A DNA stretch of 64,000 bases, from NCBI RefSeq assembly GCF_016773205.1, contig NZ_JAETWB010000006.1, forward strand, positions 1 through 64,000, in the 5' to 3' direction. Numbering within the stretch: position 1 is the first letter of the stretch; the number at the start of each line of letters is the position of its first letter. This stretch comes from Belnapia arida (GTDB taxonomy: Bacteria > Pseudomonadota > Alphaproteobacteria > Acetobacterales > Acetobacteraceae). Shown here one piece after another: positions 25,972-34,921 of the stretch. A model generated the notes under the pieces. The model saw only the letters and a list, made by a program, of their open reading frames with translations, made no database searches and was not told the origin of the DNA. The position numbers and the translations under genes were made by a program.

Positions 25972-26951
25972 TGCTCACCCTCGACACCCATGTCGACATC
26001 CGCTGGCCCGACCCGCCGGATCCGCTGGCGGAAGGCCCGATGCGCGTCGACTTCCCGAAGATGCAGCGCGGGGAGCTGAATGCCGTCATCTTCATCGCCT
26101 ATGTCGGCCAGGGAAAGCGTGACGAATCCGCCCACGCCGCCGCCGCCGAGCGCGCCGAGGCGATGCTCCGCCACATCCGCGACCGCGCCGATGGCGAGGC
26201 CCACCGCTTCTGCACAACGCCGGACGAACTGGAAGCCTGCCACGCTGCGGGTGCCCTCGGCGTGCTCTCGGCGGTCGAGAACGGCTATGCGATGGGCCGC
26301 GACCTCGGGGCCCCCGCCCGCTGGCGCGCCCTCGGCGCCTGCTACCTGACGCTCACCCATGATGGTCACAACGACCTCGCCGACAGCGCCCGCCCGCAGA
26401 AGCGCCTGGGCGACGCGCCCGCCGAGCATGGCGGCCTTTCCCCGCTCGGCCGCCAGGCCATCGCCGCGTTGAACGAGGCCGGCCTCATGGTCGACGTCTC
26501 GCATGTGGCGAAGACCGGCATGCTCCAGGCCGCCGAGCTCTCCCACTCCCCCATCGTCGCGACCCACACCGCCTGCCGCGCCCTGCACGACCATCCCCGC
26601 GGCATCGACGACGAGCAGCTCGACGCGCTGAAGGCGGTCGGCGGCCTCGCCCAGATCACCGCCGTCCCCGCCTTCCTCCGCCCGACGCCCGAGGGCGGGC
26701 GGAACCCCGGCAGCGTCGAGGACATGGCGGACCATGTCGACCACGCCGTCCGCCGCATCGGCATCGAGCATGTCGGCGTCTCCTCCGACTTCGACGGCGG
26801 CGGTGGGGTGGATGGCTGGCAGAATGCTGCCGAGACGCCCGGCCTCACCGCGGCGCTGGCGAAGCGCGGCTATGGCGAGCGGGAGCTCGGCCTGCTCTGG
26901 TCCGGCAATTTCCTGCGCCTCTGGCGGCAGGCCCTGGCCGTTGCCGATTGA
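25971..26951 (+). CDS. M19 family (renal-type) dipeptidase
   Basis: This 326-residue zinc dipeptidase is of peptidase family M19, which splits dipeptides, including ones with a C-terminal D-residue, and some beta-lactams. It has the N-terminal metal site 'DTHVDIRW', 'SAVENGY' in place of the bridging-Glu motif, 'VDVSHV', 'THTACRALHDHPRGI' and 'SDFDGGGGV'. There is no signal peptide, so it is cytoplasmic. It overlaps the HDAC-like gene by one base. Confidence 0.92.
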   Translation: MLTLDTHVDIRWPDPPDPLAEGPMRVDFPKMQRGELNAVIFIAYVGQGKRDESAHAAAAERAEAMLRHIRDRADGEAHRFCTTPDELEACHAAGALGVLSAVENGYAMGRDLGAPARWRALGACYLTLTHDGHNDLADSARPQKRLGDAPAEHGGLSPLGRQAIAALNEAGLMVDVSHVAKTGMLQAAELSHSPIVATHTACRALHDHPRGIDDEQLDALKAVGGLAQITAVPAFLRPTPEGGRNPGSVEDMADHVDHAVRRIGIEHVGVSSDFDGGGGVDGWQNAAETPGLTAALAKRGYGERELGLLWSGNFLRLWRQALAVAD

Positions 26952-26984
26952 TTTGATGACGAAATAGTATAGGCTGGCGGGCGC

Positions 26985-28517
26985 ATGACCATCGCCCGCA
27001 TTGCCACCTTCGCCTTCTCCGGGATCGAAGCCGTCCCGGTCGAGGTCGAGGTGCAGCTCGCCCCCGGCATCCCCGCCTTCCTGGTCGTCGGCCTGCCCGA
27101 CAAGGCCGTGGCCGAGAGCCGGGAGCGGGTCCGCGCCACCCTGATCGGCCTCGGCCTTGCCCTGCCGCCGAAGCGGGTGCTGGTGAACTTGGCGCCGGCC
27201 GATATCGTGAAGGAGGGCTCGCATTTCGACCTGCCGATCGCGCTCGGCGTGCTGGCGGCGATGAATGTGCTGCCGCGTGACCGCATGGCCCGCTACGCTG
27301 CCCTCGGAGAACTTTCGCTGGATGGCGCCATCCGCCCGGTCAACGGCGTCCTGCCGGCGGCCCTCGGCGCCTCCGCCCGAGACCTCGGCCTGATTTGCCC
27401 GGAGAGCCAGGGCGGCGAGGCCGCCTGGGCCGGCCGCATCGAGGTCCTGGCCGCGCCGGATCTTCTGTCCCTGATGAACCACTTCCGTGGCACGGAGCAC
27501 CTGCCGCCGCCGCAGCCGCCGCCCGTCCAGCCCGCGGCGGAGCGCGGCCCCTGCCTTTCCGACGTGAAGGGCCAGGAGAGCGCCAAGCGCGCCCTCGAGA
27601 TCGCCGCCGCCGGCGGCCACAACCTCTGGATGATCGGCCCTCCCGGCGCCGGCAAGTCGATGCTCGCTGCCCGCCTCCCGGGTTTGCTGCCCGACCTGTC
27701 GCCCGCCGAGGCGCTGGAGGTCAGCCTCGTCCACTCCATCGCCGGCCTGCTGCGCGGCGGCCAGCTCGTCATCCGCCCGCCCTTCCGCGAACCGCACCAC
27801 TCCGCCAGCCCCGCCGCCCTGATCGGCGGCGGCGGCAAGGCCAAGCCGGGCGAGATCAGCCTCGCCCATCACGGCGTCCTTTTCCTCGACGAGTGGCCCG
27901 AATTCCCCCGCGCTGCGCTGGAAGCCCTCCGCCAGCCGATGGAGACCGGCCGCACCACCATCAGCCGCGCCAACGCCCATGTGACTTATCCCGCCCGCTT
28001 CCAATGCATCGCGGCGATGAATCCCTGCCGCTGCGGCTATCTCGGCGATGCGCCGCGCGAATGCGGACGCGCCCCCCGCTGCGGCGACGACTACCGCATG
28101 CGCCTCTCTGGCCCGCTGCTCGACCGCATGGACCTCGCCATCGAAGTGCTGCCCGTCCCCGCCAGCGAGCTCGTCCATGCCCCGCCCGGCGAGGCCAGCA
28201 CCGTGGTCGCCGCCCGCATCGCCGTCGCCCGCCAGCGGCAGCGCGACCGCTACGGTGAGGCCGGCCCCCGCTGCAACGCCGCCGCCGAGGGCGCGGTACT
28301 GGAACGCAGCCTTCAGGCCGAACCCGCCGCCCGCCAGCTCGCCGAACAGGCAGCCGACCGCCTCCGCCTCTCCGCCCGCGGCTATACCCGCATGCTCCGC
28401 GTTGCCCGCACCATCGCCGACCTCGCAGCGAGCGAGCCGGTCCTGCGCGCCCATCTCGCCGAGGCCCTGGCCTTCCGCCACCGCGTCCCGGTTCCCGCCG
28501 CTGCCGTTGGAGGTTAG
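26985..28517 (+). CDS. comM: YifB/ComM family Mg-chelatase-like AAA+ ATPase
   Basis: This 510-residue protein has an N-terminal Lon S5-like domain ('AVPVEVEVQLAPGIPAFLVVGLPDKAV'), a central Mg-chelatase AAA+ domain with Walker A 'GPPGAGKSM', Walker B 'VLFLDEWPEF', and the Cys-containing 'AAMNPCRCGYLGD'. A C-terminal Mg_chelatase_C domain follows. ComM is a hexameric helicase that promotes branch migration during natural transformation; YifB homologues also occur in non-competent bacteria. The length is standard for the family. Confidence 0.94.
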   Translation: MTIARIATFAFSGIEAVPVEVEVQLAPGIPAFLVVGLPDKAVAESRERVRATLIGLGLALPPKRVLVNLAPADIVKEGSHFDLPIALGVLAAMNVLPRDRMARYAALGELSLDGAIRPVNGVLPAALGASARDLGLICPESQGGEAAWAGRIEVLAAPDLLSLMNHFRGTEHLPPPQPPPVQPAAERGPCLSDVKGQESAKRALEIAAAGGHNLWMIGPPGAGKSMLAARLPGLLPDLSPAEALEVSLVHSIAGLLRGGQLVIRPPFREPHHSASPAALIGGGGKAKPGEISLAHHGVLFLDEWPEFPRAALEALRQPMETGRTTISRANAHVTYPARFQCIAAMNPCRCGYLGDAPRECGRAPRCGDDYRMRLSGPLLDRMDLAIEVLPVPASELVHAPPGEASTVVAARIAVARQRQRDRYGEAGPRCNAAAEGAVLERSLQAEPAARQLAEQAADRLRLSARGYTRMLRVARTIADLAASEPVLRAHLAEALAFRHRVPVPAAAVGG

Positions 28518-28547
28518 AACACCGCGGCAACCCTCCGCAGGAGCGTC

Positions 28548-30218
28548 ATGGCCCGCCTCGTCCTCCTGCTTCTTTGCCTCGCCCTTCCCGCCCAGGCCCA
28601 ACGCCAGATGGTCGTCGCCGCCCACCCGATGGCGGCCGTGGCCGGCCTTGCCATGCTCCGCGCCGGCGGCACTGCGGTGGATGCCGCGGTGGCCGCCCAA
28701 GCCATGCTCGCCCTGGTCGAACCCCAGGCCTCCGGCCTTGGCGGCGGGGCGCTCATGCTGCACTGGGACGCCGCCGCCCGCCGCCTCGCTGCCTGGGACG
28801 GCCGCGAGACCGCCCCCGCCGCCGCGCCGCCCACGCTCTTCCTACGCGACGGCCAGCCGATGGGCTTCCATGAAGCCGCGGTCGGCGGCCGCGCCGTGGG
28901 CGTCCCTGGCGCCCTCCGCATGCTGGAGGCCGTCCACAGGCGCCAGGGCAAGCTGCCCTGGGCCCAACTCTTCGCCCCCGCCATCGCCGCCGCCGAGGCC
29001 GGCTTCATCGTCACCCCCCGCCTCGCCGCCCAAATCGCCGCCGATGCAGAGCGCCTGCGCCGTGACCCACAGGCCCGCGCCTATTTCCTGCCCGGCGACA
29101 AGCCGCTTGCCGAGGGCACCCGCCTGCGCAACCCGGCACTCGCCGCCACCCTCCGCGCCATCGCGGAACAAGGCGCCGATGCCCTGCACCGCGGCCCCAT
29201 CGCCGGCGAGATCGCCGCCGCCGTCCGCGGCCATGCCAATCCGGGCCTGCTCACCACCGACGACCTCGCCGGCTACGCGCCCGTGGAGCGCCAGCCCCTC
29301 TGTGGCCCCTATCGCGGCCACACGGTCTGCTCCATGCCGCCGCCGAGCTCGGGCGGTGTCGCCGTGCTGCAGATCCTCGCCCTGCTGTCGCACCAGGAGA
29401 TGCAGCTCGACCCGCGCAGCCTCGACGCCGCACATCTCCTCGGCGAGGCCGGCCGCATCGCCTTCGCCGACCGCAACCGCTACCTCGCCGATGCCGACCA
29501 CGTCCCCGTCCCGCTGCGCGGTCTGCTCGACCCGACCTACCTCGCCATCCGCGCCCAACTCATCGACCGCGACCATGCTCTCGCAGCGCCACGCCCCGGC
29601 AACCCGCCCTGGCAGGGCGGCGCGCCGCTCGCCTCGCAGCCGCCGCAGCCCGAGCACGGCACCAGCCACCTCTCCGTCGTCGATGCGGCCGGCAATGCCG
29701 TCTCGCTCACCACCACCATCGAGGACGTCTTCGGCGCCCGGATGATGGTCCGCGGCTTCCTGCTCAACAACGAGCTGACCGACTTCTCCTTCCTGCCCGA
29801 GATCGACGGCCGCCCCGTGGCCAACCGCGTCGGGCCGGCCAAGCGTCCCCGCTCCTCCATGTCGCCGAGCATCGTCTTCAACGCCGAAGGCCAGCCCGTC
29901 GCGGTGCTCGGCTCGGCCGGCGGCTCGCGCATCATCGGCCATGTCGCGCAGACATTGGTGGCGATGCTGGATTGGGGGATGGAGCCCCAGGCCGCCGTCG
30001 CCCTGCCCCGCATCGGCGCGCTGAACGCGACGCTCGAGCTGGAGGCCGGCACCAGTGCCGCCGCCCTCGCCCCGGCGCTCGAAGCACGCGGCTTCCCTGT
30101 CGACGTACGCGTGATGAATTCCGGCCTCACCGCCATCCGCATCCTGCGCGACGCGGATGGCCTGCGGCTCCTCGGCGGCGCCGACCCGCGGAGGGACGGC
30201 CTCGCCGCAGCGGAGTAG
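28548..30218 (+). CDS. ggt: Secreted gamma-glutamyltransferase
   Basis: This 556-residue periplasmic gamma-glutamyltransferase cleaves glutathione and gamma-glutamyl amides and self-processes into two subunits. It has a clear signal peptide (RLVLLLLCLALPAQAQ), 'GGTAVDAAVAAQAMLALVEPQASGLGGGA', the autocleavage site 'HGTSHLSVVD' (nucleophile Thr), 'PRSSMSPSIV', and the C-terminal 'LLGGADPRRDG'. It lies 30 nt after comM and ends next to the convergent glf gene. It is the exported counterpart of the signal-less GGT at 8872-10485. Confidence 0.93.
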   Translation: MARLVLLLLCLALPAQAQRQMVVAAHPMAAVAGLAMLRAGGTAVDAAVAAQAMLALVEPQASGLGGGALMLHWDAAARRLAAWDGRETAPAAAPPTLFLRDGQPMGFHEAAVGGRAVGVPGALRMLEAVHRRQGKLPWAQLFAPAIAAAEAGFIVTPRLAAQIAADAERLRRDPQARAYFLPGDKPLAEGTRLRNPALAATLRAIAEQGADALHRGPIAGEIAAAVRGHANPGLLTTDDLAGYAPVERQPLCGPYRGHTVCSMPPPSSGGVAVLQILALLSHQEMQLDPRSLDAAHLLGEAGRIAFADRNRYLADADHVPVPLRGLLDPTYLAIRAQLIDRDHALAAPRPGNPPWQGGAPLASQPPQPEHGTSHLSVVDAAGNAVSLTTTIEDVFGARMMVRGFLLNNELTDFSFLPEIDGRPVANRVGPAKRPRSSMSPSIVFNAEGQPVAVLGSAGGSRIIGHVAQTLVAMLDWGMEPQAAVALPRIGALNATLELEAGTSAAALAPALEARGFPVDVRVMNSGLTAIRILRDADGLRLLGGADPRRDGLAAAE

Positions 30219-31349
30219 CTACTTCCGCGCCTCGATCCACTTGTCGACATGCGCCAGCGACTGATTGATGACCTGGTGCATGTCGAGATACTGGTAGGTG
30301 CCGCAGCGCCCGATGAAGCTGCACTCGCCGACCTTTTCCGCCAGCGCCTTGTACTGCTCGTAGACCGCCTGGTAGCGCCCGTCGCTGGTCTTCACGGGGT
30401 AGTAGCGCTCCATGGCGTTGTCGCGGTAGTCGCAAGGTTCCTCCGCGGTCAGCGTCTTCCGCCCCGTCTCCCGCACCACATGGTCGGGGATGCGCGACCA
30501 GTCCGTTTCTCGCGTCAGCGGCCCGGCATCGGTGAAGTTGATAGTCGTCGCATAGCCGACCCCGTGATTCGCTGGCACCTCCCGGTGATGGAAACGGATG
30601 GAGCGATAGGGCAGCGGCCCGTATTCGTAGCCGAAATACTCGTCGATCGGCATGCTGTTGAAGCAGTGGTCGAACTCGCGCAGCATCGCCTTGTCGAATT
30701 CCCGACCCGTCTCCACCCTAATCGAGGGATGGTCGAGGATACGCTCGAAGGCCTTCGTGTAGCCGCCACGGAACATGAACTGATACTGGTCGTTCGGGAA
30801 ATACCGGTCCTCGTCGTCGAAGCGGAGGGGGATGCGCTTCACCACCGAGGCATCCAGCTCCTCAAGGTCCAGTTCCCACATCTTCTTCGTGTAGGGCCGG
30901 AAGAAAAGGTCGGTCAGATCCGGCCCGATCTGCGAGAGCAGGTGCTCTGCCGCATTGGCCGGCGCCTCCATCGGCACCGCCAGCGTACGAAGGAAAGCCT
31001 GCGCGGCTTCGGCATCCGGCAACTCGACCTTGAACAGCCCTTCCAGCGTCCGCCGGTTGATCGGCATCGGCACGCAGCGCCTGTCCGACAGCAGCGCCTC
31101 CACCTTGTGCTCATAGGGCACGAATTCGGTGAAGCGGCTCAGCCAGTCCACCACCGCTTTGTTGTTGGTATGGAACAGATGCGGCCCGTAGCGGTGGATG
31201 CGGATGCCGTCGGCCCCGACCTCGTCGAAGGCATTCCCCGCGACATGCGGCCTGCGGTCGATGACCTGGCAGCGATAGCCGGCCTCGGCGAGTTGCCGCG
31301 CATGCACGGCGCCGGCGAACCCCGCACCGACGATAAGGATGGACTGCAA
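30219..31349 (-). CDS. glf: UDP-galactopyranose mutase
   Basis: This 376-residue flavoenzyme interconverts UDP-galactopyranose and UDP-galactofuranose for galactofuranose-containing glycans. It has the N-terminal FAD motif 'ILIVGAGFAGAVHARQLA', 'RRPHVAGNAFDE', 'YGPHLFHTNNK', 'PYTKKMWE' and the C-terminal 'FIGRCGTYQYLDMHQVI'. The family start (QSILIVG) is reached by a TTG codon at 31349 preceded by AAAGGAG with 8-nt spacing. No in-frame ATG lies at the right place. The gene is isolated from other glycan genes. Confidence 0.93.
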   Translation of the reverse strand: MQSILIVGAGFAGAVHARQLAEAGYRCQVIDRRPHVAGNAFDEVGADGIRIHRYGPHLFHTNNKAVVDWLSRFTEFVPYEHKVEALLSDRRCVPMPINRRTLEGLFKVELPDAEAAQAFLRTLAVPMEAPANAAEHLLSQIGPDLTDLFFRPYTKKMWELDLEELDASVVKRIPLRFDDEDRYFPNDQYQFMFRGGYTKAFERILDHPSIRVETGREFDKAMLREFDHCFNSMPIDEYFGYEYGPLPYRSIRFHHREVPANHGVGYATTINFTDAGPLTRETDWSRIPDHVVRETGRKTLTAEEPCDYRDNAMERYYPVKTSDGRYQAVYEQYKALAEKVGECSFIGRCGTYQYLDMHQVINQSLAHVDKWIEARK

Positions 31350-31374
31350 CTCAGGGCTCCTTTCGCAGGCTTCC

Positions 31375-31390
31375 GGCCCCGATCGGGGCC
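31375..31390. repeat. Perfect 16-bp palindrome upstream of glf
   Basis: GGCCCCGATCGGGGCC reads identically on both strands. It lies 26 nt upstream of the glf TTG start in the divergent glf-creA region. It could be an operator or a hairpin in the glf leader. Confidence 0.4.
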
Positions 31391-31445
31391 GACGCCAGCG
31401 CAAACAGCCTGCGCCCGCATATGTTGCACCCGCTCACAGCCACGT

Positions 31446-31480
31446 TTGCGCGGGCACGGGAACCCGGCGCGCCCGCGCAA
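31446..31480. repeat. Long perfect inverted repeat between glf and creA
   Basis: TTGCGCGGGC (31446-31455) and GCCCGCGCAA (31471-31480) are perfect 10-bp arms around a 15-nt centre that itself holds GGG-aa-CCC. It lies 53 nt upstream of creA. It would form a strong stem in the creA leader or serve as a binding site. Confidence 0.5.
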
Positions 31481-31532
31481 CCTTCGCCGCCGGCCTTCGT
31501 TCACCGGCAGATACGAACCCGAGAGGCCCCCG

Positions 31533-32000
31533 ATGCGCGTTCCCGCTCTGCTCCTCGCCCTGCTCGTCTCGCTGCCGGCGGCAGCGGCGGAGGAGACCAA
31601 GGAGATCGGCCATGTGAATACGGCCATCACCAATCTCGGCCTGACCCGGAGCCACCGCGTGGTGGTGGAGCGCTTCGACGACCCCGATGTGCAAGGCGTC
31701 TCCTGCTACATCAGCCAGGCCCGCACCGGCGGCGTCTCCGGCATGGTCGGCCTCGCCGAGGACCCGGCGCGCTTCGCCCTTTCCTGCGTGACCACCGGCA
31801 CCGTGCGCGTGACGGAAGGCGCCCGCCGAGGCCAGCGCGGCGAGAATGTCTACGAGAGCAACACCAGCCTCTTCTTCAAGGAAACGCGCGTCCACCGCTT
31901 TGTCGACGAGGAGCGCGGCGTCGTGGTCTACATGGCCTGGTCGACCAAGCTGGTGGACGGCTCGCCCTACAACGCTGTCGCGGTCGTGCCGATCCGCTGA
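31533..32000 (+). CDS. creA: CreA family periplasmic protein
   Basis: This 155-residue protein with a cleavable signal peptide (ending AAAAEE) has the CreA family sequence: 'EIGHVNT', 'VERFDDPDVQGVSCYISQARTGG', 'FALSCVTTGTV', 'SLFFKETRVHRFVDEERGVVVYMAWSTKLVDGSPYNAVAVVPI'. Two conserved Cys residues are present. Despite the name (catabolite regulation), its function is unknown. The last 34 nt overlap the convergent ABC ATPase gene. Confidence 0.93.
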   Translation: MRVPALLLALLVSLPAAAAEETKEIGHVNTAITNLGLTRSHRVVVERFDDPDVQGVSCYISQARTGGVSGMVGLAEDPARFALSCVTTGTVRVTEGARRGQRGENVYESNTSLFFKETRVHRFVDEERGVVVYMAWSTKLVDGSPYNAVAVVPIR

Positions 32001-33013
32001 GCCGCGGGCAAGCCCCCGTCCCTTCCCTCCTCCACCGCATGGCAGGCGGTGAGGCTCTGCTCCGTCGCCCGCGCTGCGACCAGCCCCGGCCGCTCCGCCT
32101 TGCAGCGGTCATTGGCCAGCGGGCAGCGCGGGTGGAAGGGGCAGCCGGAGGGCGGGCTGATCGGGCTCGGCACCTCACCGCCAACCGGGATGCGCTGCCG
32201 CCCGGTCATCTCGAGGTCGGGGATCGCCTCCATCAGCGCCCGCGTATAGGGATGACGCGGAGTGGTGAAGAGTGTCTCCGCCGGTGCCAACTCCACCAGC
32301 CGGCCCAGATACATCACTCCAATCCTGTCGCTGACCTGCCGCACCACGGCTAGGTTGTGGCTGATGAAGAGATAGGTGAGGCCGAGCCGCGCCTGCAGAT
32401 CCTTCATCAGGTTGAGGATCTGCGCCTGCACGGAGACATCGAGCGCGGAGGTCGGCTCGTCGCAGACCAGGAAATCCGGGTTCGACGACAGCGCCCGCGC
32501 GATCGAGATGCGCTGCCGCTGCCCGCCGCTGAACTCATGCGGGAATTTCTCCCCGTCCAGCGGCGAAAGCCCAACCTGGGTGAGAAGCTCCGCCACCTTC
32601 TCCTGCTGCGCCGCCGCACTCGGCGTCATGCCGAAGGCGCGGATCGGCTCGGCGACGATGTCCTTTACCCGCCAGCGCGGGTTGAGCGAGGCGTAAGGGT
32701 CCTGGAAGATCATCTGCATGCGCCGCCGCTGCTCGGCGATCGCGCGCGCTCGCTCCAAATCCATCCCCTCGAAGACCACGCGGCCCTTGCTCGGCGGGTA
32801 GAGGCCGACCACCAGCCGCGCCACCGTCGACTTGCCGCAGCCGCTCTCACCGACGAGCGACAGCGTCGTCCCGCGCGGAATGGCGAAGGAGATGCCGTCG
32901 ACCGCCCGCAGCGTCCGCTTGCCCTCGCCGGCCAGCACGCGCTGCAGCCAGGGCCGCGACACATCGAAGTAGCGGGCGAGGTCCTCGACCTCGAGGATCG
33001 GCGTCTCAGCCAT
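31967..33013 (-). CDS. Dpp-type ABC transporter ATPase (DppF-like)
   Basis: This 348-residue ATPase closes the second transporter cluster. It has Walker A GESGCGKS, 'IFQDPYASLNPR' Q-loop, FSGGQRQR signature, Walker B 'FLVCDEPTSALD', switch His in 'FISHNLAV', and the oligo_HPY tail 'GCPFHPRCPL'. The start 'MAETPILEVEDL' at 33013 overlaps the DppD-like gene by 8 nt. Its 3' end overlaps creA by 34 nt in convergent orientation. Confidence 0.93.
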   Translation of the reverse strand: MAETPILEVEDLARYFDVSRPWLQRVLAGEGKRTLRAVDGISFAIPRGTTLSLVGESGCGKSTVARLVVGLYPPSKGRVVFEGMDLERARAIAEQRRRMQMIFQDPYASLNPRWRVKDIVAEPIRAFGMTPSAAAQQEKVAELLTQVGLSPLDGEKFPHEFSGGQRQRISIARALSSNPDFLVCDEPTSALDVSVQAQILNLMKDLQARLGLTYLFISHNLAVVRQVSDRIGVMYLGRLVELAPAETLFTTPRHPYTRALMEAIPDLEMTGRQRIPVGGEVPSPISPPSGCPFHPRCPLANDRCKAERPGLVAARATEQSLTACHAVEEGRDGGLPAAQRIGTTATAL

Positions 33014-34007
33014 GGGGCATCGCCTCCGGCGCATGTTTCTCCGAAGCCGGGTCGTAGAGCCAGCAAGCCGCCTCCGTCGCGCCCGTCGCCAACAGCGCCG
33101 GCCGCTCCACCAGGCAGCGGGCGAAGACCTCCGGGCACCGCGGGTTGAAGGCGCAGCCGCGCGGGATGGCCGAGAGCCGCGGCATCGCCCCGTCGATCTG
33201 CGCCAGATGCTCCACGCGGCGGTCGAGCGGCGGGATGGAGGCCATCAGACCCGCCGAATAGGGGTGCTTCGGATGCTTCACCACCTCCCGCACCGGCCCG
33301 ATCTCGGCGATGCGGCCGGCATACATCACTGCGACGCGGTCCGCCGCCTCGGCGATCACGCCCATGTCGTGGGTGACGAGCATCATCGAGGTGCCCTTGT
33401 CCCGCGCCAGCCCCTTCAGCAGCGCGATCACCTGCGCCTGAATCGAGACATCGAGCGCCGTCGTCGGCTCATCCGCGACGATGAGCTTCGGTTCGGCGCA
33501 GAGCGCGAGCGCGATCACCACACGCTGCCGCATCCCGCCGGAGAATTCGTGCGGGTAGCTGTCGATGCGCTGCGCCGCGGCCGGGATGCCGACCATCTCC
33601 AACCAGCCGACCGCCCGCCGCCGCGCCTCCGCCCCGTCGAGGCCGAGATGCGTCTGGATCGTCTCCACCAGTTGGTCGCCCACCGTGTAGAGCGGGTTGA
33701 GCGTGGTCAGCGGGTCCTGGAAGATGGCGCCGATTTCCCGCCCGCGGATGCGCCGCATCTGGTCGTAGCGGAGGTTGTCGATGCGCTCGCCGTTCAACAG
33801 GATCTGCCCGCCGGCAATCCGCCCCGGCGGCTCCAGCAAACCGATGATGGCGGCCCCCGTCATCGACTTGCCGGCGCCCGACTCGCCGACCACGCCCAGC
33901 ACCTCGCCCGGCATGATGGAGAAGGAAACACCGTCGAGGGCGGTGAGCACGCCCCGCCGCGTCGGGAATTCGACGCGCAGGTCACGGACTTCGAGCAAGG
34001 GGGCCAT
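33006..34007 (-). CDS. Dpp-type ABC transporter ATPase (DppD-like)
   Basis: This 333-residue ATPase has Walker A 'GESGAGKS', 'IFQDPLTTLNPLYTVGDQ', signature 'FSGGMRQR', Walker B 'LIVADEPTTALD', switch His in 'LVTHDMGV', and the C-terminal 'GCAFNPRCP' oligo_HPY tail. The family start at 34007 overlaps the permease stop by one base (TGATG). It is the partner of the DppF-like protein encoded immediately downstream. Confidence 0.93.
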   Translation of the reverse strand: MAPLLEVRDLRVEFPTRRGVLTALDGVSFSIMPGEVLGVVGESGAGKSMTGAAIIGLLEPPGRIAGGQILLNGERIDNLRYDQMRRIRGREIGAIFQDPLTTLNPLYTVGDQLVETIQTHLGLDGAEARRRAVGWLEMVGIPAAAQRIDSYPHEFSGGMRQRVVIALALCAEPKLIVADEPTTALDVSIQAQVIALLKGLARDKGTSMMLVTHDMGVIAEAADRVAVMYAGRIAEIGPVREVVKHPKHPYSAGLMASIPPLDRRVEHLAQIDGAMPRLSAIPRGCAFNPRCPEVFARCLVERPALLATGATEAACWLYDPASEKHAPEAMPHG

Positions 34008-34918
34008 CAGCGGAGCCTCGGGTTCAGCGCATCGCGCAGCCAGTCGCCGAGTAGGTTGACCGACAGCACCATGGCAATCAGCGCCAAGCCGGGGAAGATG
34101 GCGATCCACCATTCCCCGGAGAACAGGAAGTCGTTGCCGATACGGATGAGCGTCCCGAGCGAGGGTTGGGTCTGCGGCACGCCCGCACCGAGATAGGAGA
34201 GCGTCGCCTCGGAGATGATGGCGTTGGAGAGCCCGAGGGTCGCGATCACTAGCACCGGCCCGAGCACATTCGGCAGCACATGGGTCAGCATGATCCGCAG
34301 CTGCGAAATGCCGATCACCCGCGCCGCCAGCACATATTCCTTGTTCCGCTCAACCAGCGTCGAGCCGCGCACGGTGCGGGCGAACTGCGGCCAGGCGCTG
34401 ATGCCGATGGCGAAGATGACGACGAAGAGCGCCACCCGGTCATGCACGTCCGATGGCAGGGCGGCGCGGGCGATGCCGTCCACCAGCAGCGCGATCAGGA
34501 TATTGGGGAAGGTGAGCTGGATATCGGCGATGCGCATCAGCACCCCGTCCACCGCCCCGCCCGCATAGCCGGCCAGCAGCCCGACCGAGACCCCGACCAC
34601 CATCGAGAACAGCACCGCGCAGAAGCCGACCAGCAGCGAGACCCGCGCGCCGTACATGATGGCCGAGAGCACGTCCCGCCCCTGGTCGTCCGACCCGAGC
34701 GGATAGGCGCGGTCGCCTTCCGCCGCCCAGGCCGGCGGCTTGAAGGCGTCGATCAGGTTGAGCGTCGCCACGTCGAAGGGATCATGCGGCGCCAACAGCG
34801 GCGCCAGCACCGCGCCAAGGACGCAGATGAGCGCCACCACGGCCGAGATGACGGTGACGGGCGAGCGCCGGAAAGACCAGAACAGGTCGCTGTCCAGCAT
34901 GCGTGCAATCGCGGCCAT
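34007..34918 (-). CDS. ABC transporter permease (DppC-like)
   Basis: This 303-residue permease has an N-terminal 'FWSFRRSPVTVISAVVALICVLGAVLAPLLAPHDP' helix region, the DppC motif 'LGSDDQGRDVLSAIMYG', and the coupling loop 'EYVLAARVIGISQLRIMLTHVLPNVLGP'. It ends 'GDWLRDALNPRLR', the standard C terminus of the family. It starts 3 nt after the DppB-like gene and is coupled to the DppD-like gene. Confidence 0.93.
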   Translation of the reverse strand: MAAIARMLDSDLFWSFRRSPVTVISAVVALICVLGAVLAPLLAPHDPFDVATLNLIDAFKPPAWAAEGDRAYPLGSDDQGRDVLSAIMYGARVSLLVGFCAVLFSMVVGVSVGLLAGYAGGAVDGVLMRIADIQLTFPNILIALLVDGIARAALPSDVHDRVALFVVIFAIGISAWPQFARTVRGSTLVERNKEYVLAARVIGISQLRIMLTHVLPNVLGPVLVIATLGLSNAIISEATLSYLGAGVPQTQPSLGTLIRIGNDFLFSGEWWIAIFPGLALIAMVLSVNLLGDWLRDALNPRLR

Positions 34919-34921
34919 CGC

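Noticed and set aside
25908-28763. 951-codon open frame on the minus strand opposite the HDAC-like, dipeptidase and YifB genes
   Set aside because: It is a shadow of very GC-rich coding DNA; the plus strand carries three unmistakable families with conserved motifs, whereas this frame has low-complexity Gly/Ala/Arg sequence and no recognisable domain.
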